Shown piece after piece: positions 1 to 13,526 of a stretch of DNA of 64,000 nt. The DNA comes from Bombus terrestris (taxonomy: Eukaryota; Arthropoda; Insecta; Hymenoptera; Apidae). The position numbers were made by a program, and so were the translations under genes. Each line of letters opens with the position of its first letter. Positions within the stretch are counted from its first letter, which is position 1. The stretch covers positions 11,207,001 to 11,271,000 of the forward strand of contig NC_063283.1 of the NCBI RefSeq assembly GCF_910591885.1, written 5' to 3'. Below the pieces are notes generated by a model, which made no database searches, was not told the origin of the DNA, and saw only the letters and a list, made by a program, of their open reading frames with translations.

Positions 1-1818
1 AAGTTATATTTACATATCGCTTCAAGTTTCTTTGCCGATCTAAACGTGAGTGTTTATGATCGATACCGACGAGATTTTTTATGTCTAAATTCATGTTGTT
101 GTTGATAAAAGTTCCTATGTTATTTGCCAGATTAGAATCTCAGACTGATTGTCTGCAATTTTTCTTTTGGATGTATTCGATGAGAAGAGAGGAGAACAGT
201 TGGTAAAAATTTGAATAATCCGATTTTCCCACAGATTATTCTGTGATACGGGAAATTCGCATGGGAAAGATTAAATCGAAGGGACGCAATGTTATTTAAA
301 TCTCGCTGAGTTTTATTATACATAAATGATGAAAATGATAAGGATATCTTCGGATAAGTGAGTTCTTTACTTTTAACATAACTACACGTAGTTTCTTTCT
401 TTTCAAAAATGAAATTCCTTTCTTACAATGTTTCTTATTCTTCGAGCATAAAATTTCTTCGTATCTTTTTATTAGAAAATAAAATATACGTATATAAAGG
501 GACCCACAAATAAGTGAACGTAACAGTTTTCGTGAGATTTTATGCTAATACGTACATGCATATGTACATGCCCATCATCTAATACATATCTACAATGATA
601 AGTGTAAAAACAGAGAAACGATTATACTAGCAAAGTCAACTAATTGCATTCTGGATCTGTTTTGTAAATTTTCCCCCTCACTCGTCGTAATTAAATAAAT
701 TTTCTACATACGTACGTACCAATAATTAATAGACAATTACGAATTAAATTAAGTTGGATTTGGTATAAGAATCATTTATATTTTGGCCATCGCATGAAGC
801 ATTAATCCTTTTCGTATTAATTTTTTCTGACTAAGCATCTTTTAAAGGAAATGAAGAAAATGGATTTGAAGGAAAACAAATAACCTCGTAACACCTTTAA
901 ACCCAATAATATGATGACGTAATGTTAATTATCGGCTATTAACGAACATGTGGTTAGAAAACGTAGACATATATATGTATCATAATAGAGTAAAATTCAA
1001 CGAACCATATTTAAATGGCTGACTTTTTGATAGCAAAGTGTCGTATACACGATTTTAGTTGGCTATTCTACAAATTATTCTAATCTCCTTAAAAGGCCGG
1101 CCTTTGTTTGTTTCCTTGTCAGAGAACTATCATAAAGTCAGAGCTCGAACGATCTTCTATAGCCTAAATGCTTGTTGCCGAGTATAACGGTTCTCGGTAT
1201 CTTGTAATGCCGAGCTTTGATCTCGCGAGATCACCCATCATCAGTGATCAGTATTTTTACCTTCGCTCAAGGGATTAGGTCAGGTTAGGTTAGGGTCACG
1301 CTACAGAGCCAGAGGCAGAGGGAAAACGCAAGTTAGTTGCCCTTTAAAAATAAGAGAGCTCGTTGTTAATCGTTATCCGTCTATGTTAGTCGTTCTACTT
1401 AGTCGTCACTCGTCACAGAGTCGACGCTCGTAGCCATCGCTTGTCCTAACTGACAGTCGCTTGTTGTTTCTAGTTTCTACTTGCAAAATTCAACAAACGC
1501 CGAGCAAAGAGATTACGATATTTATGGTTGCACCGAGTATAATATTGTAAAGCCCGCCTCGCAACGTCAATGCGACCAGAGGGGATGAAAATACGCATGG
1601 ACATGGTCGTTCGATATATTCTTTTGCAGGTGCACTCACGACACGGTTAATTTCGACGAAACGTCAGCTTATGAACGTGTTAGGATGTTTAAGAGAAGAA
1701 TCTTGTTCGAGTTACGACAAATTGATATCTTTTTTTTTCTTTACACGAGTCAAAAGTATAACGTTTTAAAGATATATTTCTGAAACCTTGAGGATAATTT
1801 TATGCAGCATTATATATA
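1..1818. other. Unassigned AT-rich DNA
   Basis: No gene or repeat family is recognised here. At 1271-1295 there is a short run of AGGTT-type units (ggattaggtcaggttaggt), which resembles the insect TTAGG telomere motif but is too short and imperfect to call interstitial telomeric DNA. The stretch 1240-1500 is a little richer in CpG than its surroundings. The short open frames present have no recognisable domain. Confidence 0.6.
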
Positions 1819-2756
1819 TGTCGGAGATGAAAGAACACCGGAACCCCTCCTTGGATTCGCGGGAATACGGTAACGTTGTAACTTAGATTAAACAAATGCC
1901 GCTCCGATTGTTCGAGATTTATGATCGTGAGCTTGGGCTCGAGGCGACAATCAGTCGCCGAACGTAGCCGCGGTCAAAGGGATGAACGTTTTATCTAACA
2001 AAGGCACAGAGTAACTCTATACCTCTCCTTAAAAGAAATAGTCGTAGCGACACGCGGCAGTAAATACTTCAATGGTTTCTGTCCCGCGGCCCGCCACACG
2101 CAGATTTTGTCCTCCGGATAAGATGATCGCCGGATGTCGGCATGCCCTTGCAGTGTATGTTTAACTAACGTGAGGACCCGCTATAAATCTTAAGATTTAG
2201 TCAAGCGAAATCCTTCAAATAGACTTTGTTGCAACTACGGGAAGATATGAGAAACCTATCTTCCACGAACGATGCCCCCCGTCAACAACCTTCCCTCAAG
2301 GGCGGCCAGCATCTCTTTCAAAACGCCGATATGGAGATCGACCAATTAGCAACAGCGCTAATTTCCCTCACCTTTGGAACGAAAGCTTTCCTCGACGAAT
2401 CCGAGGATCGCATGTCCTTAGACACACCCATTATAGTTTTCCTCGATGGCATCATCGAGACGGAGAGTCATTCTTTCGTGCGATCTCATTGACGAGTAAC
2501 AATACTATCTTTACGACCAGTGAATATCTCACGTCTAGTTAACAAAGAGTTAGACTTGAACTGTGCGAGAACATACGTTTATCATCCCGTGAGCGCGGAT
2601 TCGTTTCGAACCTAAGGTCATTATCACTAGTGCTACGAGAGCCTAATCTTGTTAATAAGCCTGTGTTAATAAACCCTTCATTGTATCACGGCAATGGCTA
2701 ATTCTAGTGAGAATTCATTAAACGCCCCTCACCATAATCCTGACTTCAATCCGACA
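1819..2756 (+). mobile_element. Solo LTR, family A (Ty3/gypsy)
   Basis: This 938-bp segment starts TGTCGG and ends CCGACA, a 6-bp perfect terminal inversion with canonical TG...CA ends. It aligns over its whole length with the two 970-bp LTRs of the element at 36515-42391, with scattered substitutions and small gaps. It is flanked by tatatata on the left and tatatata on the right, consistent with a 4-bp TATA duplication. No internal retrotransposon sequence adjoins it, so I read it as a solo LTR left by LTR-LTR recombination. An 88-codon open frame inside (2226-2492) begins at TTG and is not treated as a gene. Confidence 0.92.
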
Positions 2757-5700
2757 TATATATACTATGTAGTAGTAACAATTCTAAATCATAATATTCG
2801 TAAATCTGATTTTTCAATTTGCAGCCGTAGCTATATTTTATGGTACGGTCATCGATTTCTTCCCGAATGTCGTATGTCGCCAATATAAAAGTCGTAAAAG
2901 GGAATCCGTGAATCTTTTGGCTTATATATCATTGGGTCGCCGCCGATAGGGCCAAGTAGCTGTATAATCCGGACGCAACGAAGATACGCGTGGGCATTTT
3001 GAAACACGAGTACAACCAGATTCTGTTATCATAGAGCATCGTATTGCAGATTTGAAGGTTTTTCTAAATAAAACATGCGACCCGAACGTTCGTCTTTGTT
3101 AGCTGCATCGCTATATCAAGGGATAGAGCAATCCTCGTTTCCCTGGTGTAACAAAGCTATCCTGTGAGTGCGAAACCTCATCGAGCACGGTATCGTGAAG
3201 TTTCTCGAGTGGTGTAAAATCTAAGGCGTGGGTTTGAAGCGAAGGAAAAAGTTGAAGCGGTCTAGTGTCCGCAGCCTTAATTTTTAATAGCGTGTGTTCA
3301 GTTTAATGGAAAGGCGCGTGTGCGTTCGTTACATATGCCAGTCAGTTCGTGAAAAGAACTAGATCCATTAGAGGAAACTTGGAAAAAATTGGACGTGGGT
3401 GAAAGATGAAGTAGAATTTTTCTTTCGTCGATAGTCGTAAAATTCTAAAGCTTCGAATATTCCTCAAAAAAATATATCTAACAAAGGAAGTGTCTCGTAT
3501 TACCGTTTATTATTCATTTATTTATTTATTATCTTGCATCTTTATTATCTTAATTAGACAAGCAGAGGAATATAGAAATGTACTAAACAGATACTTATTC
3601 TTACTTTCATGAAAAATTTGTACTATCTCGAAAGTGACATTAAATCTGATAGGTCTTCTTCGTGCAATCTCTTCCTCTCTTGCCAAAGATTGGACCGGAA
3701 GTGCTCGAACGCAACAGCAGCAAAGATCGAATAGTTCTGCTATTCGTTCCACAATCGTGTTTCGCCCAAAATAATAGTAATTTTTCACTGCCTTCGAAGC
3801 ACCTTCCCAAAGTTTCCTTTGTACTGCATTTTTCTTCGAAAAAGAAACGAATTCGTACGTGAAATCTTATTACACAGGATATTCTCTTCGAGCAGAAAGA
3901 CGAGGCGAGGGTCGCGTGAAATTGACCCTCCTATAATATAAAAAAAATTCCACCCAAGAAATGATACAAACAACCGATTTCTATTTCCCTATAAACAAAC
4001 CACATTCTTGTTACTAGACTGCGATAGTACGTGCACTCGATTCGAAAGTAGCTAGGCACGCATGGGAACTTTGTAAATCGACACTGGTCAAATGACCGGA
4101 CGGACACGAGAACGTCGACTTTTCGAAATTCTCTGTCTAAGGATCTGGCCTAAGTGTCTGGCCTTTTCGAGTCTGAAGAGGTCCAACAAGTTTCGTGGAT
4201 GTAGCAGGATTTCCAGCATTTGCATACACGTGCCGCGCGTCGATGCGCGATGCCGTCCAATTACCGAAAATCCATCGTTTCCTTCCGCAACGTTCAATGA
4301 AATCCAAGAATATCCGACCTCCACTACACTCTAAAGATCTTCCCCTTTTCTAAAGCATTTTGTATATGTATATCGCGAGAAGAAATGAAAGGAACCTATC
4401 ACGTATATTAATTTACACTTACTTGTGTTATAGTAATAAGTGGAAAAATATCGCATCCTGACCCAACACGCTTCAGAACGCGCCGAATTTCGAAGATAAA
4501 AAAAGTCCAGACAAAAAGAACTCTGAAAGATAGAGCGCAAAATTGTTGTCTATTTTGCGCGCTTTCAGCGGGCAGCTTAAAAGTAGCAGGAGATTCTCCG
4601 TTCCACTCGAGGGATTCGCACTTTCGTGTCCAACTATCGCATCTTTGGTACACGAATACGACACAAATCCGTCACGAATCCTTGGCAACGCGCTAAAGGC
4701 GTTCCTCGGATCAAAAGAGTATGTACGTGTGCGAAATCTCAAAATCCTACGGATTCCCTGTATAAAAACATGCGAGACATAGTAAACAGGGCGTTCGATT
4801 TCGGATATACTGCGAAGGAAATCGATCTTGTGCAAATGCAGCTTTTGTGAGAGTACATTCTTCGGCAAGTCAAACGAAGCTATAAGAGAGATCTAGCAAG
4901 CTCCTTCCGATACGCGTTCCTTTTCAAATCGTACTCTGAGCTTCGATTTCCCTATTTCTCCTTTTATGTTCTTACGTTCTCTCGATTATCGCAGTTGTTT
5001 TATGGAATGTATAGTACGAAAGAGAGTTCAGAATTATGATACGCGTATTTGAGGCAGGGCATTTCTGTTGTCAAGCGGTAGTTTATTATAACGTTATAAA
5101 TATCTCGATTTCTTTAAATTTCATAGTTGCTATCGTAGTTGTTATCTGATCCAGCTGAAAGAAATAGCGACAAAAGAAAAGTCGGGCGAATCTCTTTTGC
5201 TAATGTAAAACGATTAAACAAAATTTTCATATAATACGTTATTATATATGTTACTTCGTCATCGTGATAGTTTCAAGTCTCTATTTTCGTCTCTGTTACA
5301 AGAATCTCGTGTTCGTTTATATGTTTGATAAATGGACCGTGCAAATACGTCACGGTAACTTTTGTTATAAAGGGAATTTTAAAAATTCTTTCTCCAACAT
5401 CAGCATTTAGGGATACTTTGTCGTATATAGATATGTACGTAGAATTTCTTCGTACTAGAATTTACTATTAGAATCAGGACACACAGTAATCGCGTACTCT
5501 TTTATTTTCGAGTCCTGAGGTATTTTATATCGTATCGTAGCAACAAAATCGTATTTCATAGAAAATAAATCATGGTAAAAATAATTTTCCAAGTCAGAAT
5601 GCATCTGATAATTTATCAATATTTTCTATTCTCCTATTTTGTTTAATATTAGCAATTAACCAAGCAACGACGAATCTTATCGTTTCTTGCCAAAAATGTA

Positions 5701-7830
5701 TCTCCACAAACATCTTTTTCAAACCAAATTCGATAATTCATTGTCGTTATCTTCTCTCCCATTTTAACCAAAACTCTGAAATAAATGAATTACTCTTGAA
5801 ATTAATAATTTTCCTGCGTGCTGAAAAAAATCCTCTTTGAACCGTTGAAAACGTTGTTTGTTCGGTTTCGTTGGAAGAAGCAGCTATAAGAGTTTCGTTT
5901 ATTAAAGCCAGACAAATGAGTGTGTGCCGCGTTCAGGCCGTTGCAGGGACGAAAACGTATCGACGCGACGGTCCCCGTTCGGCATGAGAACTTTACTTTA
6001 CAGCTTACGGAATAGACGAAAGAGGACGACACAGAAAGTTCAATCTCCCGGGGAACGAGCGCGACCCAGTTTTCCGTTGCCGCTTCGACACACGTGACAT
6101 TCGCGCCTCGTGTGTTTCTCAGTTCCTGTGCCTGTATTTTCGCAGAAATCATTGCAATATGTAATGCTTCGAACTTCGATTCGTCAGGCTTTGCTCCATC
6201 ATGCTATTTAAACGCGATCACCTTCGCTAATATTGAATTTTCTCCTGAAATTCAGTACCGTATCTTAAATATTATATTCCTTAGATCCTATATGTGATAG
6301 TCCTTAGATTGGAATTTGATGACAGTCCGTTCTCATTTCGATAGTTGATTTTATAGAAAAGATGGAGAATTTTCATATCATTCTTTGTCATTTTCATTCT
6401 CAATTTTCAACATTTTTACCCTTTCTATAATTAATTTTAACATACTTTTTATCATTTTCATCAATTTTCATCATTTCCGTTTTGCATATAATAAACGAGA
6501 TTTTTTGCAATAATGAACGCTTCAAGTTATTAAGATTCTAACTATTAGTTGAAATGTTTTAACCGCCCAAAGCCACGAGGTTCCCTCTCTTTTCGATAAC
6601 TGAGATTTCACCGTTTTTTTTTTTTATTAATATTTAATTGGCGTCAAATTAATTCAAAAACATGGGATTTTAAAAAATGAAATTATTTTTTACACATTCC
6701 AGTCCCCGAAATATCGAAAGAAGTCACTCCGATCATATAGATTTGGATCATTAATTAAAAAGAAAAGAAAAAAAAATGATAGATTTTATCGAAATGATTC
6801 GACGCAAGCCTGATATATCTCCTCGTTAGTTTATCCGAATTCGATACTACGAATCATAGTTGCTCCTACATCTTGTTCGAACTTTAGTCCATCTATGCTT
6901 TTTGACTTCTGTCAGATTTATTGCTTCGATTTCGCCGATTCTACGTTCGCCAAATCTCTTCCAGATATACTAGCGTATAAATATACAATAGTATTAAAAT
7001 CTCGTTTATAATGTTTCAAATTTGGTGTGAGATGTTACGAGATGTACTTCTTCTTTCTATTAAATCTGTCTTTGGTTAATTCCTTTACAGTTATATTTTA
7101 TGTATTTTATCAGCGTTTAACGTGAAAAAGTAATTGTTAATACGCGAGATTCCTCCTTTTGAATTGTTGTATATTTTAGAATAGGAGAGAACCTAACCAC
7201 AATCTATAACACCTCGTTCGTACAACCATTAAAAATAATTGACATTGATCAGCAAATTCGATAGAGAAATTACTCTGAAATGACATACTTATTGTTACGA
7301 ACGATGTAAGAGAAACAGTGAACCGTGACACTTTGTGGGTTAGGGTAATATAAATTTTCATTCTATTTGAAGAGGGCCTAATAATATCGTCGATAGCCAA
7401 AAGCTTCATTACGAGTACGGTAGAAGGAAATTGGTCGTGGAACGGGATTCTTGGAGTTAACTGGAGATCTGCATAGATTAAACGTCCGGAACCTACTAAT
7501 CTCTTTAAGGATAGATCTTGATAATACAAGAGGGGGAGAAAGAGTTTCTTCAAGATCTACTTGTGAATCCATTAGCTGCATCATCTTGTATCTCGACTTG
7601 TACGAATCGTTAAAATTAATTCGAGCCTTTTTGAATTAATTTGAGAAAGCTATTGCGTTAAATTGGAATTAGCGTTATAACGTGTATAATTAATACCTAT
7701 ATACATACGTACGTATAAGTTTATTTTTATTAAACAACATCTTTTGCAATTTAATACCAACTATAAGTGGAAGCTCGTTAATGTAAAATATATTCATCCA
7801 TATCTGATAAATCAAATTTGTGGAACAATA
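2757..7830. other. Unassigned DNA between solo LTRs
   Basis: About 5 kb without a recognisable gene or repeat. Composition is AT-rich with CpG-containing patches at 3100-3350, 4040-4330 and 5930-6100. Open frames on both strands around 4088-4868 overlap one another and have no domain or splice context. Simple A/T runs occur near 6610 and 6765. I see nothing else. Confidence 0.55.
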
Positions 7831-8606
7831 TTTAGTATCTAAATGGGTCTTAGAGGAAAGGACAAGTAATGATGTTTTGATTTAATAAATAATATTCAAA
7901 ACAACGAAATGATTACAATGCTGTTGTCACGTAAAATAAAAAAGGGGTAGCTCGAACGAAAAGAAAGAAATTAAGGTAACAAAAAAACAACAGAATTTAT
8001 TTCTTGTATTCTGAATTTACACTGACTGAAGCTGTTACAATTTGACTTTCGGTAGCATCTGTTTCTTCTTTGTTTGTCATCCCTCAATATCCCTACTACC
8101 CTGTAGGCGTACGTGACCGTTGCCACGCTTCTAGAACATTCGGTGGAAGAACCATTAGGATATAGATGACTCATTAGGCACTTCGGCGATATATATTGTC
8201 GCCAAGGCCGCCACATCTTTATCTCCATCATCGGTCCATCGGATTTGAAGTATGCCGATCGTGACACTGTCGTACGTCTTATTCTCGTACTCGGCTTTCG
8301 ACTTCCCGATTCACACTCTCCAGCTTCTACACTCGCTCGCTCTCGCTTCTCAACTTACACTGCACGCCTTTTGCATTCGTTCTCTCCGGCTTCTCAACTA
8401 ATACTGCCTTTAGCGTCTCTTTGTCTTTTCCCGTCCTATCGGATACGTGTCCCGAAACGCCCGTGGCCAGGGTCACGCAGGCTTTTCCACGAAACTATCC
8501 ACTTGAAAGGATCGACGACACATTGATGTACCCGACGATGCCGCGGCTCTCGCGACTTTGTTTACGGTTCGGCTGATATCTTAGGCCTTTTGTCCACGAT
8601 ACTACA
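7831..8606 (+). mobile_element. Solo LTR, family B
   Basis: The segment runs from TTTAGTATC (probably a mutated TGTAGTATC) to GATACTACA, so the ends are inverted copies of one another. It is flanked on both sides by AATA (7827-7830 and 8607-8610), a 4-bp target duplication. The second copy at 31490-31907 matches both its left ~95 bp and its right ~340 bp, but lacks roughly 340 bp from the middle (about 7925-8265). TG...CA ends and a 4-bp duplication fit a solo LTR; no internal coding region is seen, so the superfamily and orientation are unknown. The open frames at 7971-8267 and 8245-8526 lie inside it and are not supported as genes. Confidence 0.8.
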
Positions 8607-11600
8607 AATATTTAGTTTACAATTGGCGTTGTCACATCGAAGACAATATCAGTAAAAAAAATAAGAACTTTTAAATGTATAAATAATCTCATTTACGTAT
8701 TTTGCATATCCAATTGTCATTCGAATGATCAAGTATTTTCTATAACGATGAAATATTCCTCATAACTGCCCAATAATGCTAGTTTAGCACCATTATCGCA
8801 AAATTTCCGATACATCCCACTAAGTACTACCAAAACCAGTAAACTAAGTAAACCAGCCTCGTGCCTAAACATTTATCAATATTAGATTTTGTTTCAATGA
8901 TTCCAATTTCTCCAGGGCATGCCAAAGGATTCACGAAAGCTCGGTGATCAGCTCGATGATTAGCTCGATGATCAATCATCTTCAAGAACTTCTTATCCGG
9001 AAATGTCCGCAAATTTTGTCAAATTGAATAAAATGAAAAAATAAATTAACCTTCGTGTTCCAGATGGACACGATCTCCCCTGGAAAACATTAAATCACCG
9101 GTGGAATCGTTTCTGGCACGAGTTTCTGTTTTTCAACCCCCTCGTCACGGTTGCCGCCGACCCTTATCGGTTCGACGAGCCGCAAGTTTCGTTGGAAATT
9201 CGATTATCAGTCGCAGATTCTTCTGCTTGAACGGTCGGCTAAAGGGAATTGAAACGGGGTGGCGCGGCGGTGGTTGAATGAAAATCAGGGACGCGCGTCA
9301 CGATACGCTAACCTATTAGCCTAAAGTAATTTCCGTTTAATTTCGTAGCTGACGAGCCGGTAAGCTTTCCCTTCTCCACAGTCCCCGTTTAACGAGCTTT
9401 TAATACCGAATACCGGGTGCTAATAATGTCCGGATAATGAGACTTATTTCTCTCGTTGCACGGGCCTTTGTGCGCCATATGCTGTCGTCGACGATGAATC
9501 ACCTGATTTCCACCACTTTGGCTTACGCGTTTTGATATGCGCGTGTTTTACCGTTGCTCGACTATTGCTCGATTGTTGCTCCACCGTTGCCACCACTGTT
9601 TCTCCACTGTTGCTCCACTGTTGTTCGATTCCGTGTACATTTTCTAACTCGCTTTCGTTCACTAGAGAGTGGATAGAATCACTATGAAAATTTCTGAAAT
9701 TTTATAGAGAGTACGGACGTCGGTGCATATGACTTCTTGTTTCAATCGTCTACTACATTGTCTCTTAAAACATTCGAAATCTTTTTATTAATTCCAAAAC
9801 AATACCGAGATTTCCACATGAAATTTCAAAAACTACAGCAGACTCAACACATAATTACATTGCTTTAATTCGATTCAGACACTTGGAATGTTACGAAATC
9901 CCGTTGCAACGAAAATCCTGCAAAATCGATAGCTTCTCAACGATCCATGCTCCTTTATTAACTGTCTGCCACTCGTCGGTAATTGTTAATCGTGCCAAAC
10001 GACCGTTATATGGGCGTGAGTGCACTCCCACGTGCGTGTTACGGTGACAAAAATATACAGGAAAATACAGAAGAAACGGAGAAATGCGATTCGATCGATC
10101 GACTGCTCTCGAGCCGAACGACGTTAACAGGCATCGAAAATTCGCATACGTCAACGAATAAAATTATCAAGCCAGAAAGGGCGAATTTGTTTCGAAAATA
10201 TCTTCTTTACGTGAGCTCGAGTCGGAAAAGTCCCAAGGTTGCTGAAAGATGATCAATCGCAACAAAGGAGCACATAACTAAGATCGCGAGATCAACGAGG
10301 AACGAACGAACAAATAGGGGTTGAACAATGGTCGAAAACCGGCTGATAGTTGAGAAAAAAGAGTCTTCACATCGCAGGACGCCGCACGTCGCGTACATTT
10401 TTTGTAAAACTTGACAAAACTCTCGGCGATACTTCTGAACGTTCATTCTTGTAATTTTTTTCCTTTTGTCAACGGCTCTTCCGTTTTTCTGACGCGAGCC
10501 TTTCATAACCTGTCGGAAGCCGAAACGAGGCTAAAACGCGAAATAATGGCGACACCAGATACGAGGCGTTTCCTCGAATGTTCCTGCTTCGCTGCAATTC
10601 GATCTTCGCTGGTTCGTTTTGTGGACGAGGCTGAAACTTTACTAGTTTGATTTAACGATAGGTGGATTCCGTGGAAATATGTTTTACGCTCGAAATTTGG
10701 CAAATGCGAAGATAGCATTCTGATATTATATTATCGCCAGAATATGTCTAGAATCTTTTCGATGCGACAGTTTGGCATTTCTGGCAGTGGTTCCTTATTT
10801 AATTATTTTTAATTCGTCCCAATGTGATTTATTTATTATGGACTTGTACGTACTATTGTTAGAATATATTGAGAGTTTCTTGAGACGCACGTACATCCGC
10901 TGTATAGGTAACCCTTTAGATACATACAACAATTTCTTCCAATTATAGAAAACTGAACTTTTGACATTGTTGAAAAAGACGAGTAGCTTTTCCATACGTT
11001 ACAGTTATTCGATACATGACAAAAAGTTATCCTATAAAGTGAATCACGTGTTATTCAATGTATATACGTCAACTCTATGATCATATTAAATTTTTCCTAA
11101 ATTTGTCCTGTTAAATTTTCCTCCAAGTTCAGTTTAATAAATAATACCTCTGCATCATTTCGCTCCGCATTGTATCGATAAAAATACGACAAAAATTCAG
11201 AAATCTAAGAAAGATGATGGTTTAATTCTGATAATTCTAATAAAAAATCGGTTTATTTCTGTACGTTCAACATTATTTTCACGCCATAAATATTCATTCG
11301 CCGTCAGGTTTATCATACACAGGTTAACTCGTTATTAATCGACGTCGAGTCACGACGCGGCGCTGGAATTCATTAACGATTACCGGTTCCTAAAAACATG
11401 GCCGCCGACTTGGAGCTGGGCCGCACGAATCACGCCAAAGTCGACGAAAGAAATAAAAGGAAAAGAAGACCGGATAATACATAGGGAGTAGCCTGAAACG
11501 ACCCAAGAAAGGCTGGTTAACTTGCAGAAAATTTTCCAAAACAATTAGCAACTTGGTCGTTCGTTTCGGTGGACATATTTTAACGAAGAGAAATACGTAT

Positions 11601-13196
11601 TCTTCATTACTCCTTGTTCTTTCTCTTTCTTTCTTGCTTTTTTTCATTTTTTCTCTTTCTTCTTTTTTTGAGGGGGGGGGGCGGATTAGGCTGCAATTCT
11701 CTCGAGAGGAATCGACGATTCGAAATGTCAAGCGATATCGGTGTTAGAAACAAAAATTTTTAGTAAAAATAATAAAATGCTTGTGTTAATGCTTTTACTT
11801 TTTTCATTTACTTATCACTTGAAAGCTGACTTTCATGCGTTTTATGATCTTTGAATTTTTCTTTGTAGATTTCAAGGCGGTATAATAAATAAATGGTATA
11901 TAATTTTTGTTTCGGTCATTTAAACTTACTTGCTTGTAATACATTTTTTAAGATTCTTCTTTCACACCGATTTTGAAGAGGAAGCTCAAAGTAAAAATTG
12001 ATTAAGAAAACTGATATATGTAGCAACTATGTAGCAACTAAAACTATATAGCAACTAAATTTTTTGTCTCTTACAATTTGCAATGCTTGGCGTTGAGCTT
12101 CGTGTTGGACGTTTATTTTAAGAGTTGAATTTTAAGAGTAGAATTTCCATACAGCAAAAAGAAAAGTTGGCCAGGCTATAAATGGGAATACCGTGTAAGA
12201 ATCCCTTATCTCGAATGGCGCTCTTTTAGACGCTTGTCTCTCGTTCGTTCGCGACATCTATTCTCGAAAACCAAAGCTCTTCGACCCAGCGAAATATCTT
12301 TCTTCGGAATAACCAATTTGCATTTTTTATAGGAAAGACGTAATAATCATAGACGGCGTGTTTTTAGTAACTCGAACACCTTTTTTGATTGTTAATTAAT
12401 ATACCGAAAATGACCAATCAGCAGTCTGGAATCACCGATAGTATACATCCTTTTTTTTTCTAGACACGAAGGAATACGTGTTTAACAAATAATTCTTTGA
12501 AGGACGAATAGCTTTGTCTCTTACGTGAAAACGGTTATTATCTCTTACCTTTTAATTTCGACCATTGTTTAAAGTTATCAAATGCTTCTTGTTACTTTCA
12601 TTCCATCTTGCTCGCGCACAAATTGCTAATATTATTAATATTCGTGGTTTCTCGCGCGTTTCCTGCACATCGTGGCAGCCAAACATCGGGGAAAATTAAC
12701 GATTGCGGCCGATATTTCTTGGAACGTTTCTACAGACAGAGCAGCCGCTAAATTACCGTGTTATTTACAAGAGAAAAGCGCTTTCACGTATTCTATGTAC
12801 TGTACGTACGCTAGACGCATCCCTTGATAACTTATTACAATCGTGTACGTATTATTCGTATTAGAAATCCGCGAATACCAGGACTTCTCGTCCATCGTCA
12901 CGATGTCAGACTGATAAAAATGACACGCTAATACAATACGATATAACGTGGCTAACAGACGATAATGGCGTCAGACTACGACCGACGTTACGTGTCTTGC
13001 AAGAATATTTCAACGTGGAGAAATGTTTTCCGAGGAAAACTTACCACGACCGCATTTTAAAGCGCGAACATTATGAAAACCAAAGTGGTTGGAACGAGTT
13101 ACAGAAATTGCTGAAATACATATGTAAACTTCCTAAGAGTTCAAACGCGGATAAGCAAAGGGACTTTCTCTATTTAACGGACAATGTGACCTTATT
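8607..13196. other. Unassigned DNA with small simple repeats
   Basis: No gene is recognised. At 8938-8985 there are three imperfect 13-bp units of the type agctcgatgat. At 9541-9640 there is a degenerate run of ttgctccac-like units, and this alone explains the repetitive peptide of the overlapping minus frame. The open frame 12997-13317 runs from unique DNA into repeat D and looks fortuitous. Confidence 0.55.
11605..11681. repeat. Polypyrimidine tract ending in G10
   Basis: A C/T-rich run of about 60 bases (ctttctctttctttcttg and similar) is followed by ten consecutive G at 11672-11681. It is simple-sequence DNA. The strong strand asymmetry could adopt unusual structure, but no function is visible. 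Confidence 0.8.
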
Positions 13197-13526
13197 TGTC
13201 GTTACGAACAACCGATTTGCCAAACAGTCATTTCACAAACGGACAGTTAGAGAAGAAGAACGATTTCGAGCGTTAGAAATAGACACGATCATAAGAAAGG
13301 ATTATTTAGAACATTGAAGATTGACAGAAGAGTGGTAGTTTAGGACGTGGAAAATCGATTCCCGATTTTCAGGTAAACCTTGTACAAAGCTTTGTTATTT
13401 ATTCTTATTTATTGTTATTAATTATCATTAATTGTTGTTTAACTCTGTATTTTATCTAAGCATTGTTACAATAAACCCGATTTTTAGACTTAAGAATTGA
13501 TCCCTGAATTATCCGAGAATTGAACA
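13197..13526 (+). repeat. Dispersed repeat D, copy 1
   Basis: This ~330-bp block is about 90% or more alike to 24659-24992. Shared marks are aaccgatttgccaaacagtc near the left end, a poly(A) signal AATAAA about 55 bp before the right end, and attgaacattata at the right edge. The start TGT and end ACA would suit a short solo LTR, and the internal AATAAA fits an LTR R region, but I could not confirm a target duplication. A non-LTR or SINE origin is not excluded. The right half of the 106-codon frame at 12997-13317 lies in it. Confidence 0.7.

Noticed and set aside
1271..1295. Interstitial telomeric TTAGG repeat
   Set aside because: Only two or three imperfect units are present.
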